Shown here piece by piece: positions 16,584-24,943 of a DNA stretch of 40,810 nucleotides. Position 1 is the first letter of the stretch, and every line of letters begins with the position of its first letter. The stretch covers positions 1-40,810 of the forward strand of contig JANQFX010000040.1 of the NCBI GenBank assembly GCA_028277725.1, given 5' to 3'. The stretch comes from Thiohalocapsa sp. (GTDB lineage: Bacteria > Pseudomonadota > Gammaproteobacteria > Chromatiales > Chromatiaceae). The notes under the pieces are model-generated. The model was given only the letters and a program-made list of their open reading frames with translations. It had not been told where the DNA came from and did no database searches. The translations under genes and the position numbers were made by a program.

Positions 16584-17971
16584 TGTTTCCGCACAAGCCC
16601 ATGCTGCTGACGATTCCATCGAAGACTCGGATTAAGGGGTTGGTAGGGGCCTTACTCGGCCTGCTTCTCATTGCATCGACCCAGAATCCTGCCCTTGCTG
16701 CCCAAGCCCCCACCGAGGACGGTCTCTGGTACTACGAGATCGGTGGGGCCGAGCCCGTCTCGCCGCCAGCCAATCCATCCGTGGTTTCCGTCACCCTGGG
16801 CGGTTCGGCCAGCCTCACCTGGGGCCACAGCTGCGGCAAGTTCGATCCCGTCGCCGCCGTTACCCATACCCTGGACCAGATCGCATCCGGTGCGGAGCAG
16901 ATGATGGACGCCATGGTTAACGCGGCCACAGCGGCCATCGCTTCGCTGCCGGCGCTCATCCTGCAGCGGGCCAACCCGGGGCTCTACGATCTGTTCCAAA
17001 ACGCCCTGCTGCGGGCCGAGGCCACGTTGGAGCTGGCCACCAAGTCCTGCGAGCAGATGGAGGCGGAGATTGCCGCCGGCAAGAACCCATACGCGGACCT
17101 GATCACCCTGTCCAAGGGCAACGACTGGAAGCTTGAGATGGGCATCGGCGGCAACGACGTGGTGAGCGCCAAGGAGTCGGTGGAGACCTCGAATGGCGAC
17201 AACGGTGTGCCCTGGATCGGCGGTGATGCCGGCGGATCCGGTCAGCCGGAGCTGAAGTTTACCGGCGACATTGTCGAGGCGGGCTACAACATCAATATGA
17301 ACCGTTCCGTCACCGACACCAGTGCTGTGCCGGCTTCCTCCGCGACGCGCCTCTCCGAGCTGTGGGACACCCCGGCCAAGGCCAGGGATTGGGTGGTGGA
17401 CGTGGTCGGGGAGAACATCGTCACCACTTGCGACACCTGCCGCAAGGACAGCATCCCCGGGACCGGTCTGCTGCCCAAGCTGCACCAGGAGTCGAGCACC
17501 GTGACCACGGATCTGCAGAACCTGGTGAGCGGGGCAACTACTCCCCTGACGCTTGCCAACCTGGAGGACGTCACCGCCCCCGGCATCGCCATCACCCGGC
17601 AGGTGGTGGAGGCCATCCGCGACATGCCCGCGAGCGAGCAGGGTCTGATCATCGGCCGTCTGGTCTCTGAGATCAGCACTGCGCGCACGGTGGAGAAGGC
17701 TCTCTATGCGCGAAGGTTGCTTCTCACCGGGCGGCAGGTGCCGGAGGTCTATGCTACCGAAGTGGCCCGCGAGCACGCGCAACTCTCCATCGAGGAGTTG
17801 GATCGCGAGATCGACAGCCTGTTGTTCGAGACCCGGGTCCGCAAGGAGGTCGTCTCCGACACGGTGGCGACCTTGCTCAAACGGGCAGCCGCGCGACGTA
17901 ACGCCTCCTTGACCGTCCCGCAGGTCTCACCCATCGACCCGAGACCGCTGACCAATGGCCGGGTCCAGTAA
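16583..17971 (+). CDS. ICE protein, TIGR03755 family (PFL_4711-like)
   Basis: A 462-residue exported protein. The ATG at 16583 overlaps the TraU-like stop (TGATG) and is followed by a signal peptide (hydrophobic residues about 19-38, ending LAAQAPT). The mature region includes WGHSCGKFDPVAAVTHTLDQ, LWDTPAKARDWVVDVVGE, and TTCDTCRKDSIPGTGLLP with a paired CDTC motif. This family follows TIGR03756 in PFGI-1-type ICEs and resembles the TraH-like or TraN-like periplasmic partners of F systems. Role in mating-pair stabilisation is inferred. Confidence 0.86.
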   Translation: MFPHKPMLLTIPSKTRIKGLVGALLGLLLIASTQNPALAAQAPTEDGLWYYEIGGAEPVSPPANPSVVSVTLGGSASLTWGHSCGKFDPVAAVTHTLDQIASGAEQMMDAMVNAATAAIASLPALILQRANPGLYDLFQNALLRAEATLELATKSCEQMEAEIAAGKNPYADLITLSKGNDWKLEMGIGGNDVVSAKESVETSNGDNGVPWIGGDAGGSGQPELKFTGDIVEAGYNINMNRSVTDTSAVPASSATRLSELWDTPAKARDWVVDVVGENIVTTCDTCRKDSIPGTGLLPKLHQESSTVTTDLQNLVSGATTPLTLANLEDVTAPGIAITRQVVEAIRDMPASEQGLIIGRLVSEISTARTVEKALYARRLLLTGRQVPEVYATEVAREHAQLSIEELDREIDSLLFETRVRKEVVSDTVATLLKRAAARRNASLTVPQVSPIDPRPLTNGRVQ

Positions 17972-18323
17972 GCCGGTTCCCTTCCGGCGGTCCTGGTTCC
18001 TGGGGCTGTCGCTGCTAGCCCTCGCCCTGGTCCTGGCCGCAGGAGCGCTGCTGTGGCAGGCGGTGGAGCTGACGTCGCTAGCCGCCGTGTCTGAGAGAAT
18101 CGCGGGCATCAAGCCGGTAGCCGGCGCCGTTCGGCTGCTCTTAATCGGCCTGTTGGCGATTTTCTGGCCGCGGCTCGTGTACCTCGCGGCCCGAGCTCGG
18201 AATGCCGACGAGCGCACCCGCGCCAACTGGCTTGCCCTCCGCTGGCGCGTCACCGGCTGGCTGCTCGTCATCGAGTTGGTGCTCGGCCACAACCTGCTCG
18301 GCCGATTCCTGGGCGCAATCTGA
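17955..18323 (+). CDS. Small membrane protein of the transfer operon
   Basis: A 122-residue protein with three hydrophobic segments at about residues 13-35, 55-78 and 99-120, and a basic loop (ARARNADERTRANWLALRWR). Its ATG lies 17 bases inside the preceding gene, and only 11 bases separate it from traG, so it belongs to the operon. A small membrane protein is common at this position in PFGI-1-type ICEs. No function is known to me. Confidence 0.75.
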   Translation: MAGSSKPVPFRRSWFLGLSLLALALVLAAGALLWQAVELTSLAAVSERIAGIKPVAGAVRLLLIGLLAIFWPRLVYLAARARNADERTRANWLALRWRVTGWLLVIELVLGHNLLGRFLGAI

Positions 18324-18334
18324 AGAATGGTTCC

Positions 18335-19900
18335 ATGAGCGTCGACAGCTACCTGGAGCTCTTCACCACCCTGTTCGGCTGGGCCTTCTACGGGGTGCTG
18401 TGGGACGTGCTGGTGGGCACCGGGATCGTCTATCTGCCCTTCCTCGGCATCCTGATCGACAATTGGCGCGAGCCCGCCGAGGGCGGGGAGTTCGGAACCG
18501 TGACCGGGCTCTCCCTGCGCCGCATGGAGATCGAGCTCTTTATCGCCCTGCTGGTGGTGGTGCTGGCCGGTCAGCCGGCCGCGCTTACGCCACTCAACGC
18601 CGGGACCCTGAGCTACTCGCCCATACCGACCCTCGGCAACCCGGCCCCGCCTGATGCGACCGTAGCGGCACCCCAGAGCACCTACGGTTCGTCGGGATTC
18701 ACCGGCTCGCCGGCGACCGTGAACATCCCGGTCTGGTGGTACGCGGTGCTCGCCATGACCTCCGGGTTCAATCATGCGGTGGTGGAGGGTCTGCCCGCGG
18801 CGAGCGACCTGCGCACCTTCGAGCAGCAGGCACGACTGGCGACCATTGCAGATCCCAGGCTTCGGCAAGAGGTGAGCGATTTCTTCAGCGAGTGCTATGT
18901 GCCGGCCCGTTCGAAGTACCAGGCGGAGCGGCCGGCCACGGCCGCGGTCAACGCCACCCTGGCCACCTACGGAGAAGACGACCCGGACTGGATGGGCTCC
19001 CATGTCTATCGATCCACCGCCGGGTACTACGACAGCCTGCGCCCGAGCAAGCAGATCCCCGGATGGGCCTACGACCCGGCGCGGGACACGGAGTACGACC
19101 CGGCAAGCCCTCCCACCTGGGGCAAGCCCACTTGCAAGGAGTGGTGGGAGGACGGGGCGCAGGGGCTGCGCAAGCAGCTGATGGACGAGGCGGACGCGAC
19201 CTCGGCGGGCTTCTCCGGGCTGGTTGTCGCAGTGGCGCCGACCCTGGCCGGCGAGCAGCAGCAGGACGCGGTGACCCGCACCGTGCTCAACAACGCACCG
19301 CCGGCGTGGTCGAGCAACGACCTGGTGGCCAACAACACCGGGACCACGGGGCTGCTCGGTACCGCCGAGAATCTGGTCAAGGGTGGCCTAGCCGCCGGCG
19401 GCGTGCTCACCGCCTCGGCGCTGTTCTCGGTCACCATGACCGCGGTGCTCCAAGCCCTGCCCATGGTGCAGGCCCTCATGCTGCTCGGCGTCTACGCCCT
19501 GCTGCCGCTGGTGGTCGTGCTCTCCAGGTACTCGCTCTCCATGATGGTGATCGGCGCCATGGCCATCTTCACCATCAAGTTCTGGAGCGTGCTCTGGTAC
19601 CTGGCCATGTGGGTGGATCAAAACTTGATCCAATCCATGTACCCGGACGTGAACGTCTTCTTGCAGATCTTCGCCAACCCCGGCGAGCACGACGTCAAAC
19701 GCATGCTGCTCAACATGATCACTACGAGCCTCTACCTGGGCTTGCCGCTGCTGTGGAGCGGGATGATGGCGTGGGCGGGGGTGAAAGTAGGCAGATCCAT
19801 CAGCGCTGTCGCAGGCGAGTTTACTCAACGCGGCCAGGACGCTGGGCGGCAGGGTGGCGGTATCGGTAAGGCTGTCGCCGCGCGAGCCGGACGGCGTTAG
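18335..19900 (+). CDS. traG: Conjugal transfer protein TraG, N-terminal-type
   Basis: A 521-residue membrane protein, the ICE counterpart of the N-terminal region of F-plasmid TraG. It has hydrophobic helices at about residues 11-38, 66-84, 350-385 (through FSVTMTAVLQALPMVQALMLL), 388-420 and 450-478. The central periplasmic part contains FSECYVPARSKY. TraG-type proteins act in pilus assembly and mating-pair stabilisation. It is the last gene of the conserved transfer block here, and the cargo begins soon after. Confidence 0.88.
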   Translation: MSVDSYLELFTTLFGWAFYGVLWDVLVGTGIVYLPFLGILIDNWREPAEGGEFGTVTGLSLRRMEIELFIALLVVVLAGQPAALTPLNAGTLSYSPIPTLGNPAPPDATVAAPQSTYGSSGFTGSPATVNIPVWWYAVLAMTSGFNHAVVEGLPAASDLRTFEQQARLATIADPRLRQEVSDFFSECYVPARSKYQAERPATAAVNATLATYGEDDPDWMGSHVYRSTAGYYDSLRPSKQIPGWAYDPARDTEYDPASPPTWGKPTCKEWWEDGAQGLRKQLMDEADATSAGFSGLVVAVAPTLAGEQQQDAVTRTVLNNAPPAWSSNDLVANNTGTTGLLGTAENLVKGGLAAGGVLTASALFSVTMTAVLQALPMVQALMLLGVYALLPLVVVLSRYSLSMMVIGAMAIFTIKFWSVLWYLAMWVDQNLIQSMYPDVNVFLQIFANPGEHDVKRMLLNMITTSLYLGLPLLWSGMMAWAGVKVGRSISAVAGEFTQRGQDAGRQGGGIGKAVAARAGRR

Positions 19901-19908
19901 CTGTTCGC

Positions 19909-20121
19909 CTACAAGTCTTCCTCGTACCAGCCGTATGGATCAGTCCCGTCGTCAAATCTCCGGGTTCTGAAGTTGTAAACGCCTGTAAGGTTCCCCTCCT
20001 GCTCGACTTTCGGCTTAGATGCGGCCGAGGCCAAAATACCGAACACAACGCAGCACCAGCGCCAAACCCAGCGAGCTGAGCGCACAAAGAGCAACCCGCG
20101 TTTCCGCTTCCTGTACTTCAT
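19909..20121 (-). CDS. Small conserved hypothetical protein with YNFRT...DPYGWYE tail
   Basis: A 70-residue protein on the minus strand, convergent with traG. It has a very basic N-terminus (MKYRKRKRGLLFVR), a hydrophobic Trp-rich stretch near residues 16-31, and a C-terminal motif GVYNFRTRRFDDGTDPYGWY. I recall this tail in short hypothetical proteins of conjugative islands. I chose the ATG at 20121; the frame is open further upstream, but that part looks like the intergenic repeat region. Function unknown. Confidence 0.6.
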   Translation of the reverse strand: MKYRKRKRGLLFVRSARWVWRWCCVVFGILASAASKPKVEQEGNLTGVYNFRTRRFDDGTDPYGWYEEDL

Positions 20122-20171
20122 CCTGCTGCTTTCGAATAGTGGACTCGGATTTTGAGCCCACCCTGTGTTTC

Positions 20172-20220
20172 GATACCAAGGTATCCGTATAGTGTTGCTT
20201 CCGCAACTAAGCGGTATCCG
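20172..20220. promoter_or_regulatory. Inverted-repeat cluster between divergent genes
   Basis: GATACC-AA-GGTATC (20172-20185) is a perfect 6-2-6 inverted repeat. The half-site GGTATCCG recurs at 20180-20187 and 20213-20220. Between them lies a hairpin, GTTGC-TTCC-GCAAC (20194-20207). The cluster sits between the minus-strand small gene and the defence operon, so it may be a binding site for a regulator of either or both. Confidence 0.4.
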
Positions 20221-20225
20221 GGATC

Positions 20226-20264
20226 TTGTAATGTTACATGACATCGCCTATGTTACATGGCATC
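20226..20264 (+). promoter_or_regulatory. Candidate promoter with direct-repeat operators for the defence operon
   Basis: TTGTAA (20226-20231) and TATGTT (20249-20254), spaced by 17 bases, make a moderate sigma-70 promoter. Two direct repeats, ATGTTACATGACATC (20231-20245) and ATGTTACATGGCATC (20250-20264), differ at one base and lie 19 bases apart. Each starts with the small palindrome ATGT-T-ACAT. The repeats cover the spacer and -10, as expected for a repressor that blocks polymerase. Confidence 0.5.
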
Positions 20265-20286
20265 ACGACATGGCGAAGCTCAAACT

Positions 20287-20490
20287 ATGGCTGTAGGTCC
20301 AAGCGGTCGGATCGTCATCGAGATCGATCCCGATCAGAAGTAAGAACTCTACGTTGCCCTAAAGGAAGACAACTTGAACCTGAAGCAGTGGTTTCTCGAA
20401 AGGGTAGAGGAATATCTGCGGGATCGCGGGCAGTTGTCTCTGCGACTTTGGTCAGCGGATGGCGACGAAGACAAAAGGAAATACGGATGA
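20287..20490 (+). pseudogene. Small leader ORF of the defence operon, interrupted by in-frame TAA
   Basis: The frame reads MAVGPSGRIVIEIDPDQK, then TAA (20341-20343), then ELYVALKEDNLNLKQWFLER and VEEYLRDRGQLSLRL. The protein sense continues smoothly across the stop, as in small RHH-like or antitoxin-like proteins where Lys/Arg-Glu-Leu-Tyr would be expected. The frame ends with a TGA overlapping the DUF4007 ATG by four bases. So this is a 67-codon gene with one nonsense codon: a point mutation, a sequencing error or recoding. It may have been a regulator of the operon. Confidence 0.6.
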
Positions 20491-21407
20491 GATTTACCGG
20501 CGATAAAGTAGCTTTCGGCCGTCACGAGACCTTTGCTCTGCGCTTCGGCTGGCTCACCAAGGGAGCCCAGGCTTTGATGAGCGGTGATCCGGTCTTCGAG
20601 GCGGAAGATGCAACGGTGCGCCTTGGTGTCGGTAAGAACATGGTTAGCTCGATTCGCTACTGGCTCCAAGCCGCGCGAATCATCGAGCGAAGCGGATCGA
20701 GCTGGTCCCTCACCAAGATCGGCGAGTACATCTTCGATGACGACGGCTGCGACCCCTACCTGGAAGACGAGGCGACGATCTGGCTACTGCATTGGCTGAT
20801 TGCCTCAAACCCGGAGTTGGCTACGTCCTGGTGGTGGTTCTTTAACCGTTTCCACAAGCCGGAGTTCACTGGCACCGAGCTGACGACGGCATTGCAAGAC
20901 TTTGTGAAGGACGAGGTCAAGGGACGGACAGCCGCGTCGACGCTGAAATCCGACTCCGAAGTGCTTCGGCGCATGTATGTGCGCTCAGCACCGCGTAGCC
21001 AAGCACAGCTCGAAGACACACTCGACTCACCCTTATCTGTGCTCGGGTTGATGACCGAACTATCCGACTCGCGCTCCTTTGAATCTCGGCCAGGCCAACG
21101 TGACAGTCTGCCCCCGGTGATCCTCGGCTTCGCAGTGCTGGAGTTGCTCGAGGCCCTTGGAGAATCCCAGTTACCCGTTTCTGACCTCATGTACGGTCCG
21201 ACCGGCTATCCAGCCCTCGGCGCGGTCTTCCGGCTCAAAGAAGGAGCACTGCTTGCGAAACTGGAGCGCTTGGCAACAGCAATGCCCGGTGTGCTCTCGT
21301 TTCGCGAGACTGCCGGGATTCATCAGCTCTATGTGGTTGGTGACTGCGCACCTCTGGAAATGCTCGAAGCCCACTACGACGACAACAACGAGCGTGCAGC
21401 TGCATGA
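20487..21407 (+). CDS. DUF4007 family protein of the BREX/phosphorothioation-like operon
   Basis: A 306-residue protein starting MRFTGDKVAFGRHETFALRF and continuing with GWLTKGAQAL, the hallmark of DUF4007. SSIRYWLQAARIIE (residues about 54-67) and SWSLTKIGEYIF look like a winged-helix DNA-binding region. IWLLHWLIASNPELATSWWW (about 101-120) is the second conserved block. DUF4007 proteins occur next to PAPS-reductase-like genes in BREX type 4 and Dnd-like loci; the biochemical role is not known to me. The start overlaps the leader ORF and the stop overlaps the ATPase gene (both ATGA), so translation is probably coupled. Confidence 0.82.
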   Translation: MRFTGDKVAFGRHETFALRFGWLTKGAQALMSGDPVFEAEDATVRLGVGKNMVSSIRYWLQAARIIERSGSSWSLTKIGEYIFDDDGCDPYLEDEATIWLLHWLIASNPELATSWWWFFNRFHKPEFTGTELTTALQDFVKDEVKGRTAASTLKSDSEVLRRMYVRSAPRSQAQLEDTLDSPLSVLGLMTELSDSRSFESRPGQRDSLPPVILGFAVLELLEALGESQLPVSDLMYGPTGYPALGAVFRLKEGALLAKLERLATAMPGVLSFRETAGIHQLYVVGDCAPLEMLEAHYDDNNERAAA

Positions 21408-24400
21408 GTCTCGCGAATCACATCATCGTCAACGCCAACTACACACGTTCGGTCAGCCTGGAGCGTGATTGCGACTCTCCGGCCATCGTGCGTGGCTACA
21501 TCTCGACGCCGCGCGCGCTTCACACCCTCGGGCGCATCGCCGACACCCTTGCTGAAGAAGTCGCCCCGCGAGCGTGGTCCCTGGTTGGCCCCTACGGAAC
21601 CGGAAAATCGTCTTTTGCCGCCTTCCTGACCCATCTGGTCGGCGCGCCGAATGCCGACAACACACGAGCGGCCCTGGACGTCCTGGATGCAGCGGAGCCG
21701 TCGCTCGCTCGACGTTTCCGCCTTGGAGTCGACGATGAACCGGCGCATCGGGGCCACTGCGTTGCCGTCTTGACTGGCAGTCCCGAGCCCTTCGGCAAAC
21801 GTCTCGCTTCAGCGCTGGCCGAGGGCGCCACGCGCTACTGGGCCGAACGGACCGGTCGACGCCCGGACGTCATTGAAGTCCTCCACCGGCTCGGCGACGG
21901 GGAACAGGTGACGACCACCGAGCTGATCGACGTGGTCGCATCGCTACAAGATGCCATCGTACGCGCCGGCGGTTGTGGTCTCTTGCTCGTCATCGACGAG
22001 CTGGGGAAATTCCTCGAGTACGAGGCCCGGCACTACGGCGCGAACGACATCTTCTTGTTGCAGGCCCTGGCCGAGCGGGCCGCCGCGGCACACGGTGCCA
22101 AGCTTACCTTGGTCGTTCTGCTGCATCAGTCTATGGATCAGTACGCCCGGGGGTTGGGCAACACACTCAGAAGCGAGTGGGCCAAGGTCCAGGGCCGCTT
22201 CGAGACCATCCCCTTCATCGAGTCGGCGGAGCAGGTGCTGCGAATCGTCGCTTGCGCGTTCACGCACCGCTTTGACAAAGACGAAGCCGAGCGTGTTCGC
22301 ATTCAAGCAGCAGACGTTTCCGCAAAGCTCTCCAGCGCAGACGCATTGCCGAAGTCTCTCCACCCCGAGGCCGCAGCCGAGCTGTTCGCGCGTTGCTACC
22401 CGTTGCACCCTATCAGCGCCTTGTTACTGCCTCTCCTGTGCCAGAAGGTGGCACAGAACGAGCGCACACTGTTCAGCTACCTCGGCAGCCACGAGCCGTT
22501 CGGTTTCGGCGACAGCCTGGCGCGCCTGGCTAAGCTCGGCGACTGGATCTTGCCCTGGCAGATCTATGAGTACTTCATCCACAATCAGTCGGCTTCGGTG
22601 GCGGATCACTTCACACGGCGTCGCTGGATGGAGGTCGTCACCGCGACCGAGCGACTCGGCGATGCGCCCGAACGCGAGGAGCAGCTGCTCAAGTCCATTG
22701 GACTGTTCAACATCATCGGCGCCCAGGGAGGGCTCAAAGCCTCCAAAGAGCTGGTCGCGCTCTGTGTCGACCCCCTGGGTACGGCTCCCTCGGTTACGCG
22801 CCAGCTAATCGACAAATCAGTGCTCCAATACCGCAAGTTCAGCGCAGAGTACCGGGTCTGGGAGGGCAGCGATTTCGATCTCGAGGCCGCGGTTCAGGGG
22901 CAGATCGAGCGAACTGGCCGCTTCAATCTCGCCAGTGTCCTGAACAAAGAGCACGCGCTCGAACCGATTCTGGGTCGCCGGCACGCGATCCAAACCGGGA
23001 CGCTGCGCTACTTCGTGCCGAGCTTCGCGGATGTCGGCAGTTTCAGACGGATGCCGGAGTCCACGGACACACCGCGAATCATCTTCTTTCTGATCCAGAA
23101 CGAAGCTGACCGCACGCGCTTCAACGACGAAGTGCTCGCATATTTCATTGGACCGGACATCCTGGTCGCCTGTCCCGATGCGGACCGCTTGCGGCAGGTC
23201 ATCGCGGAGGTCATGGCTTTGGAACGCGTGCGTCGGGAAGCGCAGGCGCTGCATACGGACCCCGTCGCCCAGCGCGAGTACAAGGACAGGCTTGCTGTAG
23301 CCTCTGCTAAACGCCGCGAAATGTTGAGAGACTTGTCTGAAGACCCAAGCGCCGGCCTTTGGCATTGGCGCGGACATCCCCTGGACCTCCAGACGCGCCG
23401 TGACTTGCAGTCGGCCTTGTCTCGTATCCTGGACGAGATCTACCACGCCAGCCCGAAGATCCAGAACGAGCTGATCAACCGCGATAAGCCGTCATCCCAG
23501 GCTGCCGCAGCCCGCAACCGCTTGCTTGCCGCCATGCTGCGGCACGAGTCGAAGGCTGATCTCGGGATCGAGAAGTTTCCACCGGAACGTGCGATCTACC
23601 TTGCACTCTTGCGAGAGCCTGGCATCCACCACCAGATGGGGGATCGCTGGGAGCTTACGGCGCCGGCCGCAGGCGATCCCGGGGACAAGCGGGCAAGCGA
23701 GTTCCGCTTTGGTCCCGTGTGGCAACGCATCACAATGTTCTTGACCGAGAACGAACAGTCTCCGGTTCCGTTCTCGAAGCTTGATGCTGTGCTTCAGGCG
23801 CCTCCTTACGGCCTCAAGCGCGGCGTGCTGCCCATCCTCTATATTGCGGCCTATTTGGTCCATCAAGACGAGTGCGCCTTGTTCGAAGAGGGGCGCTACA
23901 TCCCCTACCTCACTGAAGAGCAGCTCGAACGCTTCGTTCGCCGTCCCGGCGATTTCGCCATCCAGAGCTTCCGCATCGAAGGTCTACGCGCGTCTCTGTT
24001 CCGCGAGTATCTGCGGCTCATGTTCAACGACCCGGAGCGCAGTCGTAGCGTCCTGACCATCGCCCGACCCTTGGCGCAATTCATGGGGGACTTGCCCGAG
24101 TACGCGAATCTCACCAAGCGGGTTTCCCCAACAGCACAACGGGTGCGCAGCGTCTTCGCCTTAGCCAAATCCCCTCAAACACTCTTGTTCGAGCAATTGC
24201 CGGCTGTTTGCGGACTTGAAGGTCTGGAGCAAGACAACCCCGACGAGGAGGCGCTGCGCCGGTTTGCGGACCGGCTCAAGCAGGCACTCCGCGAGCTGAA
24301 GACGGCCTTCCCCGATTTGTTGAAGCACTTCGAGGGCCTGATGGCTCATGCTTTCAACCTGGACCGAATCTCCGATCTGGCGGAGTTACGAGCCGTTCTG

Positions 24401-24943
24401 CGCGGGCGTCTCGACGGCCTCGATCGCTACACTATAGACACCGATGGTCTGCGGGCCTTCATCCGCCGGTTGGTCAAAGACTCCGGGACCGACGAGGAGT
24501 GGTTCACTAATGTCCTGCTGTTCTTAGGTCAGAAGCCGGCGAGGAAGTGGAACGACGCTGATGCGGAAGGGGCAGAGTATCGCTTGGCCGAGCTCGCACG
24601 CCGCATCCACGACCTCGACAAGCTCCGGGTGCACTACGACGGGCAACGGCATGCAACAGACGCAGAGTTTGACGTTGTACTGCTGCGAAGTCTGCGGAAA
24701 GGCGGGGCGGAACACGAACAGGTGGTCTGCATCGATCAAGCCGCACGAACGGCCATCAAGACAGTTCGAGACGAGATTTCCTCGCGCATTCGAGAGCTAT
24801 CCAACCCATCCCTAAGGTACGCGCTGCTCGCCGAGCTCACCGAAGAGCTTCTTCGAGATCGCATGGAGCAGGCAGGCTTGACAGACGACCAAGCAGGTAC
24901 GAAGCGCAGGCACCAAACCAGCATGGGGGGAGAATATGACTGA
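21404..24943 (+). CDS. Giant P-loop ATPase 1 (BrxC-like)
   Basis: A 1179-residue ATPase. Walker A is VGPYGTGKSSFAAFLTHLVG (residues about 60-79) and Walker B is GLLLVIDELGKFLEYEARHY (about 190-209). They are followed by LVVLLHQSMDQYARGLG, a sensor-like segment. Near residue 799 lies APPYGLKRGVLPILYIAAYL, a module also found at the equivalent place in BrxC/PglY-type proteins and in the second giant ATPase of this locus. The family likely uses ATP to remodel or move a defence complex on DNA. Both ends overlap neighbouring genes by four and eight bases. Its identity as a second BrxC-type paralogue is inference from layout. Confidence 0.75.
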   Translation: MSLANHIIVNANYTRSVSLERDCDSPAIVRGYISTPRALHTLGRIADTLAEEVAPRAWSLVGPYGTGKSSFAAFLTHLVGAPNADNTRAALDVLDAAEPSLARRFRLGVDDEPAHRGHCVAVLTGSPEPFGKRLASALAEGATRYWAERTGRRPDVIEVLHRLGDGEQVTTTELIDVVASLQDAIVRAGGCGLLLVIDELGKFLEYEARHYGANDIFLLQALAERAAAAHGAKLTLVVLLHQSMDQYARGLGNTLRSEWAKVQGRFETIPFIESAEQVLRIVACAFTHRFDKDEAERVRIQAADVSAKLSSADALPKSLHPEAAAELFARCYPLHPISALLLPLLCQKVAQNERTLFSYLGSHEPFGFGDSLARLAKLGDWILPWQIYEYFIHNQSASVADHFTRRRWMEVVTATERLGDAPEREEQLLKSIGLFNIIGAQGGLKASKELVALCVDPLGTAPSVTRQLIDKSVLQYRKFSAEYRVWEGSDFDLEAAVQGQIERTGRFNLASVLNKEHALEPILGRRHAIQTGTLRYFVPSFADVGSFRRMPESTDTPRIIFFLIQNEADRTRFNDEVLAYFIGPDILVACPDADRLRQVIAEVMALERVRREAQALHTDPVAQREYKDRLAVASAKRREMLRDLSEDPSAGLWHWRGHPLDLQTRRDLQSALSRILDEIYHASPKIQNELINRDKPSSQAAAARNRLLAAMLRHESKADLGIEKFPPERAIYLALLREPGIHHQMGDRWELTAPAAGDPGDKRASEFRFGPVWQRITMFLTENEQSPVPFSKLDAVLQAPPYGLKRGVLPILYIAAYLVHQDECALFEEGRYIPYLTEEQLERFVRRPGDFAIQSFRIEGLRASLFREYLRLMFNDPERSRSVLTIARPLAQFMGDLPEYANLTKRVSPTAQRVRSVFALAKSPQTLLFEQLPAVCGLEGLEQDNPDEEALRRFADRLKQALRELKTAFPDLLKHFEGLMAHAFNLDRISDLAELRAVLRGRLDGLDRYTIDTDGLRAFIRRLVKDSGTDEEWFTNVLLFLGQKPARKWNDADAEGAEYRLAELARRIHDLDKLRVHYDGQRHATDAEFDVVLLRSLRKGGAEHEQVVCIDQAARTAIKTVRDEISSRIRELSNPSLRYALLAELTEELLRDRMEQAGLTDDQAGTKRRHQTSMGGEYD

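Noticed and set aside
16652..17782. A 376-codon minus-strand frame opposite the TIGR03755 gene
   Set aside because: It is rich in Gly, His, Gln and Arg, as expected for the complement of a GC-rich gene, and the plus-strand protein has a signal peptide and conserved motifs.
18736..19869. A 377-codon plus-strand frame inside traG
   Set aside because: Its translation is Arg/Gly/Ala-rich low complexity, and traG in the other frame has clear membrane helices and family motifs.
20226..20264. Direct repeats considered as a CRISPR fragment
   Set aside because: Only two 15-base copies with a four-base gap; no array, no cas genes. Better explained as operator sites.
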